From Acidimicrobiales bacterium (GTDB lineage: Bacteria > Actinomycetota > Acidimicrobiia > Acidimicrobiales > RAAP-2): 64,000 nucleotides of DNA. Each line of letters opens with the position of its first letter. The stretch's first letter is position 1. Of the stretch, positions 56,087 to 64,000 are shown in pieces. The notes below the pieces were generated by a model. It was not told the DNA's origin. It worked only from the letters and a program-made list of their open reading frames with translations, and did not search any database. Made by a program: the position numbers and the translations under genes. Where the stretch lies: assembly GCA_030039755.1 (NCBI GenBank), contig JASHUY010000017.1, forward strand, positions 1 through 64,000. Direction: 5' to 3'.

Positions 56087-57508
56087 TCAGTGACGATGGA
56101 GCTCGTCGAGCGCGGCGAGCACGGCGCGGTGGAACGTGGGGTACGCGTAGATCATCCGCGAGAGCTCCTCGGTCCGGACCCGCGCGTGCACGGCGAGCGC
56201 GACGAGGCCGAGCATCTCGCCGCCCATCGGACCTGCGGTCGTCGCGCCGACGAGGACCCGGCGCGCCCGGTCCGAGACCAGCTTCACGAAGCCCGCATTG
56301 CCCGGTCCGTGGATCCAGCCGCGTGCCGAGCTCGGGAGCTCCGTGCACGCCACCGCGACGTCAATGCCGTCTGCGCGCGCCTGCGCCTCGGTCATCCCAA
56401 CCGCGCCGACCTCGGGATCGGTGAAGGTCACCCGAGGCAGCGCGTGGTACGAGGCCTCGGCGGGGGCGCGGCCCAGGATGTCGTCAGCCGCGATCCTCGC
56501 GTGGTACATGGAGAGATGCGTGAACGCGCCGATGCCGGTCACGTCCCCGATCGCCCAGACCCCCGGCCGCACGCGGCAGCGCCCGTCGATGGGGATCCCC
56601 CGGGCCTGCACGTCCACCCCCAGCGAGCCCGCGCCGATCGCGGCGAGGTCCGGCCGGCGGCCGGCCGCGACGAGGAGGCGTTCCCCCGAGACCGCACCAA
56701 CCGGCCCAGCCGAGAGCCGCAGGGTGAAGCCGCCCGTACCGGCCCGGACGGCGGCGACCTTGGCGCCGGTGTGCACCCGGACGCCGTCGGCGACGAGTGC
56801 GGCGTGGACGACCTGCGACGACTCCGGTTCCTCCATGGAGAGAAGCCGCGCTCCGCTCTCCACGATCTGGACCTCCACGCCGAAGCGTGCGAACACCTGG
56901 CCCAGCTCGACGCCGATCGCGCCGCCTCCGAGCACCACCAGCGACGCGGGGAGCTCCTCGCACTCGATCGCCTCACGGTTCGTCCAGTACGGGGTCTCGG
57001 CGAGCCCGGGCACCGGGGGTGCCGAGGGCAAGGATCCGGTCGCCACGACCAGCGCCGAACCTGCTTCGATCAGTTCGTCGCCCACCCGGACACGGCCGGG
57101 CCCCTCGATCACGCCCCAGCCGCGGACGAGGTGGCCGCCTCTCGAGCGGAACCGCTCCACCGCCACCGCGTCTCCCCAGTGGTCCGTCGCCGTCGCGACG
57201 CGGCTCGCGACCGGTCCCCAGTCGGGGACGGTCGTCGCCGACCCGGCCATCCCCGGAATACGCGCCGCCTCCGCGAGGAGCCCCGCGGCGCGGACCATCA
57301 TCTTGGAGGGGATGCATCCCCAGTAGGGACACTCGCCACCGACGAGATTCGCGTCGATGCCGACGACGGACATCCCGGCGTCGGCGAGACGCCCCGCGAC
57401 TTCTTCGCCGCCGGGCCCCATGCCGAGGACGATCGCGTCCACCTTGCCCGGGACCGCGAGCCCGTCGTCCGTCTGCGGCCGGAGGCTCACGCTCCGACGT
57501 CCGTGCAA
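56087..57508 (-). CDS. Class I pyridine nucleotide-disulfide oxidoreductase (mercuric reductase/Lpd-like)
   Basis: GECPYWGCIPSK redox CxxxxC; VVLGGGAIGVELGQVFARFG; VWAIGDVTG; C-terminal dimerisation domain. Confidence 0.92.
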   Translation of the reverse strand: MHGRRSVSLRPQTDDGLAVPGKVDAIVLGMGPGGEEVAGRLADAGMSVVGIDANLVGGECPYWGCIPSKMMVRAAGLLAEAARIPGMAGSATTVPDWGPVASRVATATDHWGDAVAVERFRSRGGHLVRGWGVIEGPGRVRVGDELIEAGSALVVATGSLPSAPPVPGLAETPYWTNREAIECEELPASLVVLGGGAIGVELGQVFARFGVEVQIVESGARLLSMEEPESSQVVHAALVADGVRVHTGAKVAAVRAGTGGFTLRLSAGPVGAVSGERLLVAAGRRPDLAAIGAGSLGVDVQARGIPIDGRCRVRPGVWAIGDVTGIGAFTHLSMYHARIAADDILGRAPAEASYHALPRVTFTDPEVGAVGMTEAQARADGIDVAVACTELPSSARGWIHGPGNAGFVKLVSDRARRVLVGATTAGPMGGEMLGLVALAVHARVRTEELSRMIYAYPTFHRAVLAALDELHRH

Positions 57509-57526
57509 CGGCTCAACTGGACGTGG

Positions 57527-58192
57527 TCACTCGCGGGTCAGCGCCGCACGGGACTTCTCGACACCGGCTGCGACGCTCTCGACCTCCCGTACCGCGTCCG
57601 ATGCCAGCTCTCCGGCCCTCGCACCGGTGGTCGTGCTCGCGGAGGCCAGCGCGGCCCGCCGGATGGCCGACGACGCGGCGAGCGCGTCGGCGACCTGGCG
57701 GCGCAGCTCCGCGACCTCCGGCGTCGCGGACGGCATCCCCGATGCCATGCCGAGCAGCCGGTCCAACTCGTCGGCCGTGCCCCGCAATCGGCGATTCAGG
57801 CTGCGCAGCTCGCCGAGCGGGCTGCCGGACGCCACTTCGGCTTCCCGGAGCGCGCGTGTCGCGTCCGCGACGCCCTGCCACAGCTCGTAGCGCCACCGTG
57901 CCGCGCCGCTGCCGCCCGCCTTCCGCCATGAGCCGATCCAAGAGAGGCCGACCCGGATGTCGGCACGGGCGCGGAACGCACGCCAACGCGCTCGGATCCG
58001 GTGCACGACGACGATCGCTCCGCCCACGACCAGGACACCCAATACCGCGACCACGATCCCGGCCTCGGAGCCGCTCTGCGCCACGACCGCGCCCACCGGC
58101 GGAGTATACGGCCGTGCTCCGTCCCGGAAGCCGGCGCATCCACCCCGTCGAACGCCAGCGGGGGAAGACTCGGAGGCATGCTCGGCGAGCAA
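57527..58192 (-). CDS. Hypothetical single-TM protein with long helical tail
   Basis: TM AGIVVAVLGVLVVGGAIVVVHRIRA; start uncertain (internal GTG near VGAVVAQSG plausible). Confidence 0.6.
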   Translation of the reverse strand: MLAEHASESSPAGVRRGGCAGFRDGARPYTPPVGAVVAQSGSEAGIVVAVLGVLVVGGAIVVVHRIRARWRAFRARADIRVGLSWIGSWRKAGGSGAARWRYELWQGVADATRALREAEVASGSPLGELRSLNRRLRGTADELDRLLGMASGMPSATPEVAELRRQVADALAASSAIRRAALASASTTTGARAGELASDAVREVESVAAGVEKSRAALTRE

Positions 58193-58375
58193 CGTCCGGC
58201 AGCTGCCCCCGGCGGCGCACCCGAGCCGTCCGGCGCCACCGGCGAGGCGCGCGCCGGCGGCCGGTCACGCCATGGGACGTTTGCGTGGTGCCCGATGTGC
58301 GACGGGCGCCTCGAGCCAGAGCACGCCCACTTCCGCTGCGTCGACTGCGGGTGGCGCGACAGCTGCTGCGACTGA
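58178..58375 (+). CDS. Small zinc-ribbon-like protein
   Basis: CGGAGG RBS then MLGEQRP...; C-terminal WCPMCDGRLEPEHAHFRCVDCGWRDSCCD (CxxC..CxxC). Confidence 0.7.
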   Translation: MLGEQRPAAAPGGAPEPSGATGEARAGGRSRHGTFAWCPMCDGRLEPEHAHFRCVDCGWRDSCCD

Positions 58376-58421
58376 TCCGGCTCTCCGCTCCCGTGGGCCC
58401 CGGCGGGCACGTGGGCGCCCG

Positions 58422-58967
58422 CTACAGGTGCGGCAGTGGCTCGGTATGGGCGGGGGGCGAACCGTGCTCCCCGGGAGCGTGCAGCCCGAGCCGCTCCTGG
58501 CGCTCGAGACGCGCGCGGCGGGCGGGCACGACGATCGACTCGTTGCGGACGTGGACGAACCACGCCGTCATGGCGAGGACGCCTTGGACGCCCATGCCCG
58601 CGAATCCGAGGAAGATGAGGAGGCCCAGCGTGAGGTAGGCGTTGTTGTCGCCCACGGAGCGCTTGCCGAGCACCCAGGTGACGAGCGCCATGATGAAGAA
58701 CTCGAGCCCCCACCACGAGCTCGCGGCGACCACCGCGGTGCGCGCGGTGCGGCGCGCACCACCGGACAACGAACGCAGGGGCCCGGGGATCACGGCGCCG
58801 CCGACCGCGAGAAAGACCAGCAGGATGCCCGCGGCCACCACCCCCGGCCACCAGGTGTCGGTGTACACGGCGAGCGTCGCAAAGCACATCGCACAGGCGA
58901 AAACCAGGGTCAACCCGATCAGCGTCAGGTAAAGCGTCCGCACCGCGTGCTCACCTCGCTTCCTCAC
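58422..58967 (-). CDS. Hypothetical four-TM membrane protein
   Basis: TLYLTLIGLTLVFACAMCFATLAVY; GVVAAGILLVFLAVGGAVI; start GTG 58967 or 58943. Confidence 0.7.
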   Translation of the reverse strand: MRKRGEHAVRTLYLTLIGLTLVFACAMCFATLAVYTDTWWPGVVAAGILLVFLAVGGAVIPGPLRSLSGGARRTARTAVVAASSWWGLEFFIMALVTWVLGKRSVGDNNAYLTLGLLIFLGFAGMGVQGVLAMTAWFVHVRNESIVVPARRARLERQERLGLHAPGEHGSPPAHTEPLPHL

Positions 58968-59135
58968 CGGCGTCGGCGCGCCGGGGCTTCACGCACTCTT
59001 CCCGCCACAGCTTGCCCCACTCGCCGCCGTCGGGCACATCCTCGTGGCGGTGGCGCAACGGCCCAGGACGGCGACGTGCAGGGGGAGACCCTCGACGGCG
59101 GGGCGGACCGTGTCGACGCGGACGTGGTGCGCGGA

Positions 59136-59804
59136 TCAACCCGTCACGAGCGCAACGGCGAACCCGTCGTACCCCTTCGAGCCCACGGTCTGGAGCGCCG
59201 TCGCGAGGAGGCGCGGCTCAGCGCCCATGATCTCCAGCGCGCTGCGGGTCCCCGCGACCATGGGGTCGTCCGACCCGGCTTCGAGGATCTCGCCGCCGCG
59301 CACCACGTTGTCGACCACGATCAGCGCTCCAGGTCTCGCGAGCCGGAGCGCCCAGCGGATGTATTCGGGGTACGCCGGCTTGTCCGCGTCGACGAACACG
59401 AAGTCGAAAGGACCGCGGTTCTCCTCTTCGATCGCGACGAGCGACTCGAGCGCCCGACCGAGCCGCAGTTCGACGACGCGGTCCACCCCGGCGCGCTCGA
59501 AGTTGCGCCGCGCGACCTCCGCGTGGTGCGGGTCGAGCTCGAGGGTGACGAGCGTGCCCCCCTCGGGGAGGGCCCGCGCCATCCAGATGGTGCTGTACCC
59601 CGCGAGGGTCCCGATCTCGAGCACCCGGTGGGCGCCGAGCGAGCGCACGAGAACCTGGAGGAGCATGCCTTGCAGCGGGGACACGTTGATCGGCGGCAGG
59701 CCGGCGGCGTCCCCCGCGCGGAGCGTCTCGGCGAAGACGGGGTCGTCCGGGAGAAGCGTGTCGGTGAAGAATCGGTCGACGTCTGTCCAGATGGTGTCGT
59801 TCAC
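59136..59804 (-). CDS. O-methyltransferase (CCoAMT-like SAM methyltransferase)
   Basis: RVLEIGTLAGYSTIWMARALPEGGTLVTLELDPHHAEVARRNFERAG; FDFVFVDADKPAYPEYIRWALRLARPGALIVVDNVV. Confidence 0.94.
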   Translation of the reverse strand: MNDTIWTDVDRFFTDTLLPDDPVFAETLRAGDAAGLPPINVSPLQGMLLQVLVRSLGAHRVLEIGTLAGYSTIWMARALPEGGTLVTLELDPHHAEVARRNFERAGVDRVVELRLGRALESLVAIEEENRGPFDFVFVDADKPAYPEYIRWALRLARPGALIVVDNVVRGGEILEAGSDDPMVAGTRSALEIMGAEPRLLATALQTVGSKGYDGFAVALVTG

Positions 59805-59853
59805 GAGACCCCTTCGTAGCCGATCCGCACCGCGCGCCGCAGCCCCTCGGGTG

Positions 59854-61215
59854 TCAGCTCGCCGCGTCCGCCGGGGTGACCCGCACGAGCGCCCGCACCC
59901 GCCCCGGCACGCGACGCCACAAGAGCGCGACCAGGACGACCATCAGGCCGCAGCAGATGGCGCCCGAATCGAACGGCACCCAGGGGGCGACGCCGAAGAG
60001 CGCACCCGCGGCCAAGGCCGCGAGCGCCGTGGTCCCTGTCTGGCTCGCGGCGAAGAGCCCTTGTGCGTGGCCTTGGCGCTCGGCCGCCGTGCCTTCCCCG
60101 AGCAGCGACTGGGTCGCGGGCAGCGCGAGCGCGAAGCCGGCCGACTCCCAGATGCCCAGCACCATGAGGGCGATGACCCCGGGGACGAACGGGTAGGCCG
60201 CGCAGAAGCAGGCCATCCAGCAGAGTGAGGCCACACCCAGCCATCGCCGGTCGAAGTGGTCCGCCAGCCAGCCCGCAGGCCGCGACAGCAGCACGAACGG
60301 CAGCGCGAAGAGCGTCCAGCTCACGCCCACCTCCCAGGTGGCGGCGCCGTGGCGCGTCATGAGCAGCGTCCAGCAGGTCTCGTAGACGCCGGCGGTGACG
60401 CCGAGGGCCGCCGAGGCGAGGAACGCGCCCCACACCGCGCGCTCCGCAGCGCTCCGCGGGAACGCCGTCCCTCCCACCCACCGGTCGCCCGGGGGGACCG
60501 GCGGGTCCGCAGCTCGTGCCGGCGCGCCGCCTCCCCCCGTGCTCGGCGCCTCGACCCCGAGCATCCGGGCGTTCGGGATCGAGCCGCCCTGCCTGATCCC
60601 GTCCAATGTCCTCGCGGCGCGGCTCGCGGCGAGGACCGGCCCGATCGCGACCACCGAGGCGACGCCGGCTGCGACGAAGAGCCAGTGCATGGCGCCGACA
60701 CCCGCGAGGCTCCCGATCACGGGCCCGACCGCCAGACCACCGAGCTTGGCGCCGTAGATGAGCCCGGTCGCGCGGCCGCGGTAGGCGATCGGGACCGCGT
60801 GCGACAGCATCGCAAGAGCCGCGACCATCGACGCCCCGGCGCCGGCGCCTTGGAGGGCCCGGAAGACGATGTCCAACGCCGCAGGGCCGGGCACGAGGAA
60901 GAGCAGGCTGCCCCCCGTGTAGAGAAGGAGGCCGCCCACGAGCACCGGCAGCCGCCCGAGGCTGTCGGAGAGCCGTCCGGACCCGTACTGGAAGACGAAG
61001 GCCGTGACGAAGTACGAGGCCATGACGGCGCCGACGATCGTGTCCGAGCCGCCGTGCACCTTCACGTAAAGAGGGAGGAGCGGGAGGATGGCGCCGGCTC
61101 CGACCCATTGCAGCACCACCGCCACCGAGAGCGACCGGACGAGGCCCGCGACGCTCGGGGAGTAGGACCCCGGGCCGCCGAACGCGCCGGAGCGGAGCTG
61201 GTGGGACGCGTCCAT
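59854..61215 (-). CDS. MFS transporter
   Basis: ILPLLPLYVKVHGGSDTIVGAVMASYFVTAFVFQYGSGRLSDSLGRLPVLVGGLL; start at MDASHQL. Confidence 0.9.
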   Translation of the reverse strand: MDASHQLRSGAFGGPGSYSPSVAGLVRSLSVAVVLQWVGAGAILPLLPLYVKVHGGSDTIVGAVMASYFVTAFVFQYGSGRLSDSLGRLPVLVGGLLLYTGGSLLFLVPGPAALDIVFRALQGAGAGASMVAALAMLSHAVPIAYRGRATGLIYGAKLGGLAVGPVIGSLAGVGAMHWLFVAAGVASVVAIGPVLAASRAARTLDGIRQGGSIPNARMLGVEAPSTGGGGAPARAADPPVPPGDRWVGGTAFPRSAAERAVWGAFLASAALGVTAGVYETCWTLLMTRHGAATWEVGVSWTLFALPFVLLSRPAGWLADHFDRRWLGVASLCWMACFCAAYPFVPGVIALMVLGIWESAGFALALPATQSLLGEGTAAERQGHAQGLFAASQTGTTALAALAAGALFGVAPWVPFDSGAICCGLMVVLVALLWRRVPGRVRALVRVTPADAAS

Positions 61216-61250
61216 CCACCCATCATGCCTGCCGGCAGTCACGCCTCCGA

Positions 61251-61283
61251 CGCCCCGACCGCGCCCCGACCGCGCCCCGACCG
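61251..61283. repeat. 11-bp tandem repeat, 3 perfect copies
   Basis: cgccccgaccg x3 upstream of the MFS gene. Confidence 0.85.
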
Positions 61284-61342
61284 CGCTCAGGTCCTTCGAG
61301 GAGGGGCGCGGTACGCTCGAACGCGCCGTCCATGGCAGCCCG

Positions 61343-61376
61343 ACGACATTCGCACCAGGACGACGTTCGCACCAGG
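61343..61376. repeat. 17-bp tandem repeat, 2 copies
   Basis: ACGAC(A/G)TTCGCACCAGG twice, abutting, just upstream of the M48 peptidase start. Confidence 0.9.
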
Positions 61377-61384
61377 GAGGGGCG

Positions 61385-62413
61385 ATGACCATCGAGACGT
61401 CGTACCGCTACGAGCAGATCAGCCCCAAGGCCTACGAGCACCCTGCGGACCGCGCGGCGACCTCCGCGCTCCACGCGGTGCCGTTGCTCGACAAGGTCAT
61501 CAAGCGGCTCATCGACCTCGGGCACGAGAAGCGGCTGCGCCAGATCGTCCTGGGCAACGCGGTGAAGCTGGGGCCCGAGCAGCTCGACGAGATCTGGCGC
61601 CGCTACATCCAGGCGGCGACGATCCTCGACCTGCCCTACGTGCCCGATCTCTACGTCTACAACCAGTCCGAGGTCAACGCGATGACGCTCGGCGCCAACA
61701 AGCCGATCGTCGTCATGAACTCCTCGCTCGTGTCGGGCTACACGATCGACGAGGTCCAGACGGTCCTCGCGCACGAGGCCGGCCACGTGCTGTCCGAGCA
61801 CTACTACTACACGACGGCGCTCGTCCTGCTCGGCCAGTTCCTCAACGGCTCGCTCCCCAAGTCGCTCCTGCTCGGCCTTCCCGCGCGGGGCATCTACTAC
61901 GCCCTGTTGGAGTGGGCACGCGCAGCCGAGCTCTCCTCGGACCGGGCGGCTGCGCTCGTGCGGGCCGACCCGCTCGACCCCTGCCGGGTGATGATGCGGC
62001 TCGCGGGGGGCGCGCTGCCCGGCATGAATTTCGAAGCGTTCCTGAAGCAGGCGACCGAGTACCAGGGGCAGGACGACCTCTTCTCACGTCACGCCCGCTT
62101 CTGGGCGGAGCTCCGGAGGAACCACCCGTTCGCCGTACGACGTGTGAAAGAACTGGTCGACTGGGTTCAATCGGGCGACTACGACCGCATCCGCTCGGGG
62201 TCGTACCCGCGACGCGGGCAGGAACCACCGCCCTCCGCGGAGTTCGACGCGGCGGTCGCCATGTACCGTGCGAAGTTCTCCGCGTTCTTGGATCGCACCG
62301 CCGGCGACGTCCAGCGCCTCGGGCGGCAGTTCAGCGATTGGCTGAGAGCGCGCGCCCCGGGCGCCGGAGCGGCCGACGAGGACGCGGAGGACGACGAGGA
62401 AGAGCCCGAGTAG
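61385..62413 (+). CDS. M48-family zinc metallopeptidase
   Basis: TVLAHEAGHVLSEH (HExxH); YNQSEVNAMTLGANKPIVVMNSSLV; acidic C-terminal tail. Confidence 0.92.
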   Translation: MTIETSYRYEQISPKAYEHPADRAATSALHAVPLLDKVIKRLIDLGHEKRLRQIVLGNAVKLGPEQLDEIWRRYIQAATILDLPYVPDLYVYNQSEVNAMTLGANKPIVVMNSSLVSGYTIDEVQTVLAHEAGHVLSEHYYYTTALVLLGQFLNGSLPKSLLLGLPARGIYYALLEWARAAELSSDRAAALVRADPLDPCRVMMRLAGGALPGMNFEAFLKQATEYQGQDDLFSRHARFWAELRRNHPFAVRRVKELVDWVQSGDYDRIRSGSYPRRGQEPPPSAEFDAAVAMYRAKFSAFLDRTAGDVQRLGRQFSDWLRARAPGAGAADEDAEDDEEEPE

Positions 62414-62424
62414 GACTCGCACGG

Positions 62425-62451
62425 GGCGCGGCCTGTACCCGGTGCCGCGCC
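62425..62451. terminator. Hairpin between convergent genes
   Basis: GGCGCGGC-N11-GCCGCGCC, 8-bp perfect arms. Confidence 0.55.
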
Positions 62452-62462
62452 GCCCGTAGAGC

Positions 62463-64000
62463 TCAGGCGCTCACCTGTGCCGCCCCGTGCTCCACCTCGC
62501 CCGGCTGCACGGTGCCGACGTACTGGTCGACTCTGGCCGTGTCGAGGCGCCGGTAGATGGCCATGTAGTAGATGAACAGGCTCCAGGCGGCCACGATGAC
62601 GAGGTCCCACCAGAGCGGGATCATGCCGTCAGCCCCGTTCCAGACTGTCTTGAAGATCCCCGTGCCGCCGATCATGCCGCCCGCCCCGAAGTTGCCGAAG
62701 TAGCAGAGGATGCCCATCCCGATGAGCCACGGGAATACCCATACCGCCGCCGCCCAGTCGAGCTTCGGCCGGTTCGGGTTGAGCTTGAACGCGTACGAGG
62801 CGCCGATCAGGATGAAGCCGATGACGAGTCCCGCGTACACGGCCGTGATCGTCGACCAGCCTGCCCAGTAGATGATGAAGTTGCCGAACACGAAGGCGAG
62901 CGGTGCGAGCACCCCGCCCATGGGCAGCAGGTACGGGCGCCGGAGCTCCGGCTTGGACTTGCGGAGCGCACCGAGAGCGAGAGGAGCGCCGCAGTACATC
63001 AGGACCGCCGAGGTGGTCACCGCTGTGACCAGCCTGTACCAGCTCGGGAACGGAAGGAGGAAGAGGATGCCGAAGACGAAGGCGACGGCGACCGCGATTA
63101 GGGGCACCTTCGTGTTGCGGGTCGTCTTCTCGAACGCATTCGGGATGTAGCCGTTCCTCGAGAGCCCGTAGGAGACACGGGACGCCGACGTGATGTAGAT
63201 GAGCCCGGTGCCCGACGGGGAGACCACTGCGTCGAGCCGGAGGATCCACGCCAGCCACGCGAGACCCGCCACCTTCGCCACCGTGTAATAGGGCGAGCTC
63301 GAGAGGAGCGTTGTCTTCATCAGACCGGCCCATGTGTGCGCATGGGCGATCGTCGCCGGGCTCAGCGCGCCGACGAAGGCGAACTGGACCAGGATGTAGA
63401 TCACGCAGCCGATGAGGACCGCCCCGATGACCGAGCGTGGAAGGTCGCGTTGCGGGTTGCGGCTCTCGGCACCGAGCTGGACGGCCTGCTCGAAGCCGAG
63501 CAGGGCGAACACGATGCCGGCGTGCGGGATCGCCTCCATGATCGCTTCGGGGATCGATTTCGTTGTGCCCTTGAACCAGAACCCGCCGTCGGCGCTGAAG
63601 TTGCCCGAGTGGAACTTGAACCCCAGGAACACGATGATCGCCAGGATCGGGATGAGCACCTTCCACGTGGTGACCGTCGTGTTCGTGTGGGCGAACCAAC
63701 GGATGCCGACCACGTTGATGACGACGAAGACCAGCATGAGCCCGATGGCGATCAGCACCCCGTCGGTGGTGAGGATCGCTGTCTTCGCGTTGTACATGAA
63801 GCCACCCCAAGAGGTGGTCGACATGTAGGTGACCGCGGCGATCGCTTCGATCGGCGCGACGGCCGCAGCCTGCAGGTAGGAGAACCACCCGAAGGTCGCG
63901 CCGGCCACGCTGCCGTACGCGTAGTGCGGGTACCGGGCGGTCCCTCCGGAAACGGCGAACATGCCACCGAGCTCCGCGTGGACCAGGGCGATGACGATCA
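62463..64000 (-). CDS. APC-family amino acid permease (N-terminus beyond window end)
   Basis: HAELGGMFAVSGGTARYPHYAYGSVAGATFGWFSYLQAAAVAPIEAIAAVTY; HAGIVFALLGFEQAVQLGAESRNPQRDLPRSVI; frame open through 64000. Confidence 0.92.
   Translation of the reverse strand, partial: IVIALVHAELGGMFAVSGGTARYPHYAYGSVAGATFGWFSYLQAAAVAPIEAIAAVTYMSTTSWGGFMYNAKTAILTTDGVLIAIGLMLVFVVINVVGIRWFAHTNTTVTTWKVLIPILAIIVFLGFKFHSGNFSADGGFWFKGTTKSIPEAIMEAIPHAGIVFALLGFEQAVQLGAESRNPQRDLPRSVIGAVLIGCVIYILVQFAFVGALSPATIAHAHTWAGLMKTTLLSSSPYYTVAKVAGLAWLAWILRLDAVVSPSGTGLIYITSASRVSYGLSRNGYIPNAFEKTTRNTKVPLIAVAVAFVFGILFLLPFPSWYRLVTAVTTSAVLMYCGAPLALGALRKSKPELRRPYLLPMGGVLAPLAFVFGNFIIYWAGWSTITAVYAGLVIGFILIGASYAFKLNPNRPKLDWAAAVWVFPWLIGMGILCYFGNFGAGGMIGGTGIFKTVWNGADGMIPLWWDLVIVAAWSLFIYYMAIYRRLDTARVDQYVGTVQPGEVEHGAAQVSA

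Overview
High-GC, gene-dense chromosomal window with an actinobacterial character (many GTG starts, 4-nt ATGA/GTGA stop/start overlaps, MurT/GatD, two TrkA proteins next to an APC permease). I see no integrase, transposase, phage module, CRISPR array or rRNA. One tRNA-Val(CAC) is present on the minus strand. Most genes are metabolic or transport genes: SDRs, MFS exporters, methyltransferases, CoA-transferase, acyl-CoA dehydrogenase, NadC, M20 and M48 peptidases, TldD/TldE. Two blocks stand out. (1) About 20.0-26.8 kb: a TetR regulator with two perfect CTACCA-N2-TGGTAG palindromes, divergent from a tightly overlapping operon encoding a fatty acyl-CoA reductase/HAD fusion, a Zn-type alcohol dehydrogenase, a divergent LarA-like (DUF2088) protein and a PlsC-type acyltransferase, with a GT2 glycosyltransferase just downstream. 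I propose this as an uncharacterised lipid-modification system. (2) About 41-55.1 kb: a potassium-homeostasis region with two TrkA proteins, an APC permease with a C-terminal OB-fold-like extension, KdpD split into two divergent genes around a tandem 23-bp repeat, KdpE, a second OB-fold-like protein overlapping kdpC, KdpABC, and two tiny ORFs absent from the supplied ORF track (KdpF, 29 aa, and a 27-aa membrane peptide). Helically phased CGTNAA repeats lie upstream of the kdp operon. Family calls come from reading motifs by eye; no database search was run.
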